64,000 nt of DNA, taken from positions 186,001 to 250,000 of the forward strand of contig NZ_QLYX01000004.1 in NCBI RefSeq assembly GCF_003289645.1, read 5' to 3'. Both the position numbers and the translations under genes were made by a program. The notes beneath the pieces are model-generated. The model saw only the letters and a program-made list of their open reading frames with translations, made no database searches and was not told the origin of the DNA. Shown one piece after another: positions 58,391 through 64,000 of this stretch (position 1 is its first letter; every line of letters starts with the position of its first letter). This DNA comes from Actinomadura craniellae (GTDB lineage Bacteria; Actinomycetota; Actinomycetes; Streptosporangiales; Streptosporangiaceae).

Positions 58391-58413
58391 GCAGTGCTAA
58401 GCGGCCGCCGTCG

Positions 58414-58797
58414 TTACTTGACGGTGACGGAGGCGCCGGCCTTCTCGAGGGCCTCCTTGGCCTTGTCGGCCGTCTCCTTGTTGACCTTCTCCAGGAGCGC
58501 CTTCGGCGCGCCGTCGACCAGGTCCTTGGCCTCCTTCAGGCCCAGGCTGGTGAGCGCGCGCACCTCCTTGATGACCTGGATCTTCTTGTCGCCGGCACCC
58601 TCGAGGATGACGTCGAACTCGTCCTGGACGGGGGCTTCCTCGGCCGGGGCGGCCGGGCCGGCGGGGCCCGCGACCGCGACCGGCGCGGCGGCCTTGACGT
58701 CGAAGACCTTTTCGAACTCCTTCACGAACTCCGACAGCTCAAGGAGGGTCATCTCCTTGAAGACGTCGAGCAGCTCGTCGTTGCTGAGCTTCGCCAT
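58414..58797 (-). CDS. rplL: 50S ribosomal protein L7/L12
   Basis: Stalk protein that recruits translational GTPases. 127 aa from ATG 58797 (GGAGG just upstream; the longer frame covers the rplJ spacer). N-terminal dimerisation domain [28 protein letters not shown] (shortened), an Ala/Pro/Val hinge ([19 protein letters not shown]), and the C-terminal GTPase-contact domain with [21 protein letters not shown]. It is 55 bp after rplJ. Confidence 0.97.
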   Translation of the reverse strand: MAKLSNDELLDVFKEMTLLELSEFVKEFEKVFDVKAAAPVAVAGPAGPAAPAEEAPVQDEFDVILEGAGDKKIQVIKEVRALTSLGLKEAKDLVDGAPKALLEKVNKETADKAKEALEKAGASVTVK

Positions 58798-58852
58798 GGT
58801 GTGTTCCTCCGGTATTGCTACTGAACCAAGTTCGTTCTTGGGACCGCGGGGC

Positions 58853-59422
58853 TCAGCCCTCGGCGGGCTGGGTTTCCTCGGCAGGCGCCTCGCTGGTCTC
58901 GCCGGCCTCCTCGCGCTTGGTGCGCAGGGCGTCGGCGAGCAGCGCGAGCTGCGTCGGCAGGGCGTTGAACGTCGCGGCGGCATTGCCCATCGACGCCTTC
59001 ATCGCACCCGCGAGCTTCGCGAGGAGCACCTCGCGCGACTCGAGGTCGGCCAGCTTGGTGATCTCGGTGGCGTCCATCGACTTGCCGTCGACGACCCCGC
59101 CCTTGATCACCAGCAGCGGGTTGGCCTTGGCGAAGTCACGCAGGCCCTTGGCGGCCTCGACCACGTCGCCCTTCACGAAGGCGATCGCCGACGGGCCTTC
59201 GAGCAGCTGCCTGAACTGCTCGTCGACCCCGGCCTCGCTCGCGGCGATCTTGGTCAGCGTGTTCTTCACCACGGCGAACCTCGCGTTGTCGCCGAGGTTC
59301 CGGCGCAGCTCGCCGAGCTGCGCCACGGTGAGCCCGCGGTACTCGGTCAGGACGGCGCCGCTGGAGTTGTTGAACTCGTCGGTGAGCTCGGCAACCGCAG
59401 CCGCCTTTTCGGCCTTCGCCAT
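58853..59422 (-). CDS. rplJ: 50S ribosomal protein L10
   Basis: Base of the L7/L12 stalk and, in E. coli, autoregulator of rplJL through the L10 leader. 189 aa: [37 protein letters not shown] (shortened), [13 protein letters not shown] and the C-terminal helix. An acidic extension follows ([16 protein letters not shown]). The preceding ~180 nt form an L10-leader-like element. Confidence 0.97.
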   Translation of the reverse strand: MAKAEKAAAVAELTDEFNNSSGAVLTEYRGLTVAQLGELRRNLGDNARFAVVKNTLTKIAASEAGVDEQFRQLLEGPSAIAFVKGDVVEAAKGLRDFAKANPLLVIKGGVVDGKSMDATEITKLADLESREVLLAKLAGAMKASMGNAAATFNALPTQLALLADALRTKREEAGETSEAPAEETQPAEG

Positions 59423-59439
59423 GGGCCTCCTTCCGAATT

Positions 59440-59620
59440 ACCTAGGGGAAGCCGCCGGCGTGAGATCCGCAGGAAACACGAACGCCCCGGGCGCAGGCGC
59501 ACGGGGCGGAACACGCGATCACCATTGATCTCGTGCGAGCTCTCGTCTCACCTGCGTGGGCCGTCCGCATTCGCTGCGGACCTTCGGTCACCCGGGTGGG
59601 TGACGACCGACGGTCTTCGG
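59440..59620 (-). ncRNA. L10 leader (rplJ autoregulatory 5' UTR)
   Basis: On the minus strand the leader carries blocks typical of L10 leaders (GCCGAAGACCGTCGGTCG, then CCGAAGGTCCGCAGCG and ACGCAGGTGAGACGAG), with stems such as GTCCGCA/TGCGGAC and a CCCCGTGCG/CGCCCGGGG hairpin before rplJ. A TACAGT hexamer at 59629-59634 may be the -10 of its promoter. Recognition is by pattern memory; a covariance-model search would settle it. Confidence 0.6.
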
Positions 59621-59723
59621 CAAGTCAAACTGTACAGGTATTGAGCGATGGTCCGCACCACGAGCCGGTCGGACTCCCGGGCCGCGAACGCGGCCGTGCG
59701 GGTATTGAGCAACGATCCGCGCC

Positions 59724-59754
59724 GGCCGCCTCCGGAACGGATCCGGAGGCGGCC
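59724..59754 (-). terminator. hairpin terminator after the lipoprotein gene
   Basis: Perfect 13-bp stem (GGCCGCCTCCGGA and TCCGGAGGCGGCC) with a 5-nt loop, 19 bp after the lipoprotein stop (59774). It ends that transcript ahead of the rplJ promoter. Confidence 0.7.
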
Positions 59755-59773
59755 GTGGGACAGCGTGCCGCGA

Positions 59774-60616
59774 TCAGTTGCCGAACAGGCCGCTGAGCTC
59801 GCCGACCTGGTCGGCCGGCGGCGCCGAGACGGTCACCGACTTGCCGTAGTCGCTGTAGAGGACGGTGAGCGCCGCGCTCCCCCCACCGCTCTCCGCGCCC
59901 TTGGTGGTCAGCTTGCGGGGCAGGTGCTGCCCGTCCACCCACAGGTCGAAGTTCAGCTTGCCGTCCCCCTGCGGGTAGGCCTTCTGCAGCTTCTGCCGGG
60001 CCTGCGGGTCGAGCTGCGCCAGCGCCTCCTTGAGGGTCACCGAGCCCTGGTAGTGCGTGGTCTGCACCCCGTCGATCTTCTCGGTGCCCACCTTCCGGAC
60101 GTTCTTGGACGCCGTCAGCATCTTGGTCTGCTCGGCCGGGTTGACCTTCTGGATCTGGTCAATCAGGCCGCCCAGGTCCACGCCGGTCCGCTGGTCAGCC
60201 TGGTTCACGTTCACCTTGAGCCAGGGCTTGCCGCCGGTGAACTGGGTGAGCCCCGCCGGCAGCTTCGCGTACAGCACCCGGTCGGTGAACACCGCCTGGG
60301 CACCCGCCCCGGTCAGCGACTGGCCGCCCCTGGCCAGCTCGTCCAGCCGGGCGCTGAACGCCAGCTCGGGCCGGAGCCGGAACTGCCCGCTGGCGCGGAT
60401 CTTGGTCGTCGCGCCGGCCGCGGTGGTGCTCACCGTGAGCTCGGCGCGGAACGTGTCGGTCTGCCCGGCCTTCTTGGAGGTCTGGGTCAGGGCCTGCGCG
60501 GCGGTCAGCTTGATGTCCCCGGTGGTGCCCTGGTTTCCCGCCTCGCCCTGGCACCCGGTCAGAAAGAGGGTGAGAGTCGTGCCCACCGCGGCCGCTGCGG
60601 CGAATCGCAGCCTCAT
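59774..60616 (-). CDS. LolA/LprG-like lipoprotein
   Basis: 280 aa from ATG 60616 (AGAGAGGA upstream). The signal peptide ends in lipobox LTGC (Cys about residue 22). The mature domain (QTDTFRAELTVSTTAAG, IRASGQFRLRPELAFSARL, DRVLYAKLPAG, HYQGSVTLKEALAQLDP, LWVDGQHLPRKLTTKG) has the pattern of the LppX/LprAFG (LolA-like) lipid-binding family, whose members carry acylated lipids between membrane and wall. It lies between rplA and rplJ, about 2 kb from the mce operon. The lipid-carrier role is inferred from the family. Confidence 0.8.
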   Translation of the reverse strand: MRLRFAAAAAVGTTLTLFLTGCQGEAGNQGTTGDIKLTAAQALTQTSKKAGQTDTFRAELTVSTTAAGATTKIRASGQFRLRPELAFSARLDELARGGQSLTGAGAQAVFTDRVLYAKLPAGLTQFTGGKPWLKVNVNQADQRTGVDLGGLIDQIQKVNPAEQTKMLTASKNVRKVGTEKIDGVQTTHYQGSVTLKEALAQLDPQARQKLQKAYPQGDGKLNFDLWVDGQHLPRKLTTKGAESGGGSAALTVLYSDYGKSVTVSAPPADQVGELSGLFGN

Positions 60617-60805
60617 GTTCGGATCCTCTCTGATCGCCTGCTCGGTCGTGGTCCGACCCACTCGGTCATCGAGAGGTTGGACGCTGCCATACCGAGTCTT
60701 GTTCGTCCACCGATGGGCGGCATCCCCCGGTGGTACGAATACCGCCGGATTCGGTACCCCTGAAGGCGTAATCCACTCGGCGGGGCACGCTGAGCGGACA
60801 TGCGA

Positions 60806-60840
60806 AGCGGGGCGCCCCCGGTGTCCGGGGACGCCCCGCT
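60806..60840 (-). terminator. hairpin terminator after rplA
   Basis: Arms AGCGGGGCGCCCCCGG and CCGGGGACGCCCCGCT, 16 bp with one position that is U-G in minus-strand RNA and a 3-nt loop, 22 bp after the rplA stop. It separates rplKA from the lipoprotein gene. Confidence 0.7.
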
Positions 60841-60862
60841 ACGGCGTCGTGCTCGGGTGCGA

Positions 60863-61585
60863 TCAGCCCGCGGTGCCCTCGAGCTCGGCCGTGAGGTTGC
60901 GGGTCACGTTGGGGTCGACCGGGATGCTCGGCCCCATCGAGGTGGTCAGCACCGCCTTCTTGACGTACCGGCCCTTGGCCGCCGACGGCTTGAGCCGCAG
61001 GATCTCCTCCAGCGCCGCCGAGTAGTTCTCGATGAGCTGGGCGTCGGTGAAGGACGCCTTGCCGATGATGAAGTGCAGGTTCGCGTGCCGGTCGACCCGG
61101 AACTCGATCTTCCCGCCCTTGATGTCGGTGACGGCCTTCGCCACGTCCATGGTCACGGTGCCGGTCTTGGGGTTCGGCATCAGACCACGCGGACCGAGCA
61201 CCCGGCCCAGCCGGCCGACCTTGCCCATCATGTCGGGGGTGGCGACGACCGCGTCGAAGTCCAGGAAACCGCCCTGGATCTTCTCGATCATGTCGTCGGA
61301 GCCCACGTAGTCGGCCCCGGCCTCGCGGGCCTCCTCGGCCTTCGCGCCGCCGGCGAAGACCAGCACCCGCGCGGTCTTACCCGTGCCGTTCGGCAGGTTG
61401 ACCGTGCCGCGGACCATCTGGTCGGCCTTGCGCGGGTCGACGCCCAGCCGCAGGGCGACCTCAACGGTCGCGTCGAACTTGGTGACGGAGGTCTTCTTGG
61501 CCAGCTGCACGGCCTCGGCCGGCGTGTAGAGCCGCTCCCGGTCGATCAGCTCCGCCCCCTGGCGGTAGCCCTTGCTGCGCTTCAT
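60863..61585 (-). CDS. rplA: 50S ribosomal protein L1
   Basis: L1-stalk protein and, in E. coli, translational repressor of rplKA. 240 aa: [30 protein letters not shown] (shortened), [21 protein letters not shown], and the signature [19 protein letters not shown] with [10 protein letters not shown]. Length is normal for actinobacteria. It is 80 bp after rplK. Confidence 0.97.
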   Translation of the reverse strand: MKRSKGYRQGAELIDRERLYTPAEAVQLAKKTSVTKFDATVEVALRLGVDPRKADQMVRGTVNLPNGTGKTARVLVFAGGAKAEEAREAGADYVGSDDMIEKIQGGFLDFDAVVATPDMMGKVGRLGRVLGPRGLMPNPKTGTVTMDVAKAVTDIKGGKIEFRVDRHANLHFIIGKASFTDAQLIENYSAALEEILRLKPSAAKGRYVKKAVLTTSMGPSIPVDPNVTRNLTAELEGTAG

Positions 61586-61665
61586 GCTGCTCTCCTACTC
61601 GCTCGGTGAGAGTTCGTGGTCGAAGGGCTGCGCGAGCCCGTCCCACTGGTGTTCCGTTGCGGGTG

Positions 61666-62097
61666 TTACTTGACTTCGATGCCCATGGAGCGGGCGGTGC
61701 CGGCGACGATCTTCTCGGCGGCGTCGAGGTCGTTGGCGTTGAGGTCGGGCAGCTTGGTCTGCGCGATCTCGCGGATCTGGTCGCGGGTGACCGAGCCGAC
61801 CTTGGTCTTGTGCGGCTCGCCGCTGCCCTTCTCCACCCCGGCGGCCTTGAGGATGAGCTGCGCCGCCGGCGGGGTCTTGGTGATGAAGGAGAAGGAGCGG
61901 TCCTCGTAGATGGTGATCTCTACGGGGATGACGTTGCCGCGCTGGGACTCCGTGGCAGCGTTGTACTGCTTGCAGAAGTCCATGATGTTGACGCCGTGCG
62001 GACCGAGCGCGGTACCGACCGGCGGCGCGGGCGTCGCCGCACCGGCGTTCAGCTGCACCTTGACGATCGCGGAGATCTTCTTCTTCTTGGGAGGCAT
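61666..62097 (-). CDS. rplK: 50S ribosomal protein L11
   Basis: GTPase-associated-centre protein, target site region of thiostrepton. 143 aa: [42 protein letters not shown] (shortened), with the proline-rich N-terminal [17 protein letters not shown] region wild-type-like and the C-terminal rRNA-binding domain ([23 protein letters not shown]). It lies between nusG and rplA; a hairpin occurs in the 121-bp nusG-rplK spacer. Confidence 0.97.
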   Translation of the reverse strand: MPPKKKKISAIVKVQLNAGAATPAPPVGTALGPHGVNIMDFCKQYNAATESQRGNVIPVEITIYEDRSFSFITKTPPAAQLILKAAGVEKGSGEPHKTKVGSVTRDQIREIAQTKLPDLNANDLDAAEKIVAGTARSMGIEVK

Positions 62098-62149
62098 GCC
62101 TCACCCTTCGTGTTCCGTTCGACGTCGGCCCCGACTCCCGCTTCGCGGG

Positions 62150-62182
62150 CAACGCGGCGGGCGGAACACAACCGCCGCGTTG
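62150..62182 (-). other. hairpin in the nusG-rplK spacer
   Basis: Perfect 11-bp stem (CAACGCGGCGG and CCGCCGCGTTG) with an 11-nt loop, 36 bp after the nusG stop. It may be a partial terminator or part of the rplK leader; no U-tract. Confidence 0.5.
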
Positions 62183-62218
62183 GGACCATGTATGCGGACC
62201 GGCCCGAGGCCGGACCGG

Positions 62219-62965
62219 TCAGATCTTGGAGACCTGGTTGAAGGACAGCTCGACCGGGGTCTCGCGACCGAAGATCGACACCAGCACCTTGAGCTTCTGC
62301 TGCTCGGCGTTGATCTCGTTGACCGTCGCGGGCAGGGTGGCGAAGGGGCCGTCCATGACGGTGACCGACTCGCCCACCTCGAAGTCGACGGTGGCGGTGA
62401 CCTTGCCGGGCTCGGCGCCACCGGCGCGCTTGACCGGCTCGGCCGGCTCGGGCGCGAGCAGGTTGGCGACCTCGTCCAGGTTCAGCGGGGACGGCTTGCT
62501 GGACAGGCCCACGAACCCGGTGACGCCCGGGGTGTTGCGGACCGCGGCCCAGGACTCGTCGGTCAGCTCCATCCGGACCAGGATGTAGCCGGGCAGCACC
62601 TTCTCGTTGACCTTCTGCCGCTTGCCGCCCTTGATCTCGGTGACCTCGTGCTGGGGCACCTCGACCTGGAAGATGTAGTCCTCCATGTTGAGCGACTGCG
62701 TGCGGGTCTCGATATTGGTCTTGACCCGGTTCTCGTAGCCCGCGTAGGAGTGGACGACGTACCAGTCACCCGGCTGCAGCCGCAGTTCACGCTTGAAGTC
62801 GGCGTACGGGTCGGGCGCGGGCTCGGCGGCCTCGTGGTCGTCGCCATCCGCCTCGGTGCCGCCGCTGAGCCCGGCGGAGACCTCCTCAGGGGTCTCCGCG
62901 GCGGCGGCCTCCGCCGACTCGGCCTGCTCGACGGCCTCGTCGTGGGGCATCGGGGACTCGGACAC
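62219..62965 (-). CDS. nusG: transcription termination/antitermination factor NusG
   Basis: Clamps RNA polymerase and, through its KOW domain, links to Rho or S10. 248 aa: an acidic N-terminal extension of ~70 residues ([18 protein letters not shown]), the NGN domain ([22 protein letters not shown], shortened; [14 protein letters not shown]), and the C-terminal KOW domain with [22 protein letters not shown]. The acidic extension is usual in actinobacteria. It follows secE after 67 bp. Confidence 0.97.
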   Translation of the reverse strand: MSESPMPHDEAVEQAESAEAAAAETPEEVSAGLSGGTEADGDDHEAAEPAPDPYADFKRELRLQPGDWYVVHSYAGYENRVKTNIETRTQSLNMEDYIFQVEVPQHEVTEIKGGKRQKVNEKVLPGYILVRMELTDESWAAVRNTPGVTGFVGLSSKPSPLNLDEVANLLAPEPAEPVKRAGGAEPGKVTATVDFEVGESVTVMDGPFATLPATVNEINAEQQKLKVLVSIFGRETPVELSFNQVSKI

Positions 62966-63032
62966 GCTGACTCTTTCTCTCGTACGACTGTGATGGTGGA
63001 ACAGGGCGGTCCGCGGCTGTGATGCGGCTCGC

Positions 63033-63302
63033 TCAGCCGAAGACCGCGAAGACGGCCTTCTGCAGCCCCCAGTCGAGGCCCGAGACGATGCCGATCATGA
63101 TCAGCACGAAGACCAGGGAGATCAGTGTGTAGTTGATCAGCTGGCTACGGGTCGGCCAGATGACCTTGCGCAGCTCGGCGGCCACCTGACGGACGAAGAG
63201 GGCGGGCGCAGTGCGCTTGCCCGCCGGCTTGCCCTTGTCTTCGGTCGCGGCGTCGCCGCGCGTGTCAGTCGCCATAGTGTCGCCGTTCACCTCATCGGTC
63301 AT
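63033..63302 (-). CDS. secE: protein translocase subunit SecE
   Basis: Clamp subunit of the SecYEG translocon (SecY is at 20769-22070). 89 aa: an acidic/basic soluble N-terminus, then [22 protein letters not shown] and a single C-terminal helix ([22 protein letters not shown]), the minimal one-TM SecE of Gram-positives. ATG 63302 is used; an internal ATG nine codons later (63275) is an alternative. It follows trnW, a conserved actinobacterial order. Confidence 0.92.
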   Translation of the reverse strand: MTDEVNGDTMATDTRGDAATEDKGKPAGKRTAPALFVRQVAAELRKVIWPTRSQLINYTLISLVFVLIMIGIVSGLDWGLQKAVFAVFG

Positions 63303-63373
63303 GTACTACGCCATGGTTGGCTCAGCGTATGCCACCTGTGAGAGGTGTGACCACGTACGCACACCGCACTCCG

Positions 63374-63447
63374 CAGGGCAGGAGGGACTCGAACCCCCAA
63401 CCACCGGTTTTGGAGACCGGGACTCTGGCCAATTGAGCTACTGCCCT
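63374..63447 (-). tRNA. trnW: tRNA-Trp (anticodon CCA)
   Basis: 74-nt cloverleaf on the minus strand, no encoded CCA. Acceptor stem AGGGCAG/CTGCCCT with discriminator G, D arm GCTC...GAGT, anticodon arm CCGGT-CTCCAAA-ACCGG (anticodon CCA), variable loop, and T arm with TTCGAGT. It lies 71 bp upstream of secE. A -10-like TACACT at 63519-63524 may be its promoter. Confidence 0.95.
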
Positions 63448-63518
63448 TCGCTGCGGAACCCCGCCGCACGGAGCGTCGCTGGACACGACCGTACGCCAAA
63501 GGCACCGCTAGGTAGGTG

Positions 63519-63548
63519 AGTGTACGTGGCCGAGGGCCTCCGCGTCGA
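63519..63548 (-). promoter_or_regulatory. trnW promoter candidate
   Basis: Minus strand -10 TACACT (63524-63519) with a weak -35 TCGACG 18 bp upstream. Start near 63512, about 65 nt before the tRNA 5' end. The -35 is poor, so confidence is low. Confidence 0.35.
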
Positions 63549-63604
63549 ACCGGGCAGGTACATCCGGCTGAACGTCGTGTCACGGGTCTGGAAGCATGGG
63601 AGGC

Positions 63605-64000
63605 ATGAGCATCGACCGTCCTCGAATCTCCGCGCGGATCGCCGCGATCTCCGAGTCGGCCACGCTGGCCGTCGACGCCAAGGCCAAGGCGCTGAAGGCC
63701 GCGGGCCGCCCGGTCATCGGGTTCGGCGCGGGCGAGCCCGACTTCCCCACGCCCGACTACATCGTCGAGGCGGCGGTGACCGCCTGCCGGGTGCCGCGTT
63801 TCCACAAGTACACGCCGGCCGGCGGGCTGCCCGAGCTGCGCACCGCGATCGCCGAGAAGACCGAGCGCGACTCCGGCCTGAAGGTGGACGCCGCCCAGGT
63901 GCTGGTGACCAACGGCGGCAAGCAGGCCGTGTACGAGGCGTTCGCCGCGCTGCTCGACCCGGGCGACGAGGTGCTGCTGCCGGCGCCGTACTGGACCACC
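63605..64000 (+). CDS. aspartate aminotransferase-like PLP enzyme (5' part only)
   Basis: Class I/II pyridoxal-phosphate aminotransferase running off the right edge; about 132 N-terminal residues are visible. [55 protein letters not shown] and [30 protein letters not shown] (shortened) match actinobacterial AspC-type enzymes. The PLP lysine lies outside the window. ATG 63605 is used; an in-frame ATG at 63596 is an alternative, and GGGAGG lies only 1 nt before 63605, so the start is uncertain. It diverges from trnW. Confidence 0.9.
   Translation, partial: MSIDRPRISARIAAISESATLAVDAKAKALKAAGRPVIGFGAGEPDFPTPDYIVEAAVTACRVPRFHKYTPAGGLPELRTAIAEKTERDSGLKVDAAQVLVTNGGKQAVYEAFAALLDPGDEVLLPAPYWTT

Larger units (their letters stand above)
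58020..58413. other. intergenic region between rplL and the mce operon
   Basis: 394 bp without a gene. It holds the rplL terminator (58357-58390) and the upstream region of mkl. A perfect 14-bp palindrome at 58107-58120 lies about 90 bp before the mkl GTG. Candidate -10 boxes are weak (TTACAT near 58198-58203, minus strand). The 9-mer GTCCCGTTC occurs beside the palindrome (58097-58105) and inverted at 58236-58244. Confidence 0.55.

Overview
The window is a high-GC actinobacterial chromosome segment. Gene content, GTG/TTG starts, tightly overlapping genes and an Mce lipid-transport operon with its own ATPase point to Streptosporangiales (Thermomonosporaceae-like). That placement is inference from gene content and order; no 16S rRNA gene is present.

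Layout: 1-1411 is the 3' end of dnaE. 1434-4874 (-) is a four-gene cluster of two ABC ATPases and two ABC-2 permeases, all overlapping by 4 bp. 4923-5888 (-) is a DUF389 membrane protein, diverging from a DUF1524/HNH secreted nuclease lipoprotein (5993-6649, +). 6661-9243 (-) holds glmM, rpsI and rplM. 9574-13176 (+) holds a CAP-domain protein and two paralogous single-pass membrane proteins with long disordered N-termini.

From 13186 to 63447 almost everything is on the minus strand and reads right to left. It begins with trnW-secE-nusG-rplK-rplA, a LolA/LprG-like lipoprotein and rplJ-rplL. A ten-gene mce operon (mkl, yrbEA, yrbEB, mceA-F, two Mce-associated proteins, with one ATPase at its head) follows, then rpoB-rpoC and an unusual tail-anchored Q/G/Y-rich repeat protein. 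Next come the str operon (rpsL-rpsG-fusA-tuf), the S10 operon (rpsJ to rpsQ), the spc operon (rplN to rplO), secY-adk-map, a DUF1707 gene, an opposite-strand HTH gene, and the alpha operon (infA-rpmJ-rpsM-rpsK-rpsD-rpoA-rplQ) ending with truA. At the right edge an aspartate-aminotransferase-like gene (63605 to edge, +) diverges from trnW. Thirty-four ribosomal-protein genes are present.

The genes form the cell's main translation, transcription and secretion block: ribosomal proteins, EF-G, EF-Tu, IF-1, RNA polymerase alpha/beta/beta', NusG, SecY/SecE, Adk and Map. Two envelope systems are embedded in it: the Mce importer and the tail-anchored low-complexity protein. Many transcription units end in long hairpins, and the mismatches in these become G-U pairs only in minus-strand RNA. 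The less ordinary signals are the mce operon at the rplL/rpoB junction with a perfect 14-bp palindrome in its upstream region, the prion-like tail-anchored protein with repeated phospho-threonine-like motifs, a structured rpsL leader, and hairpins placed exactly at the classical S10/spc, spc/secY and rpsD/rpoA boundaries.
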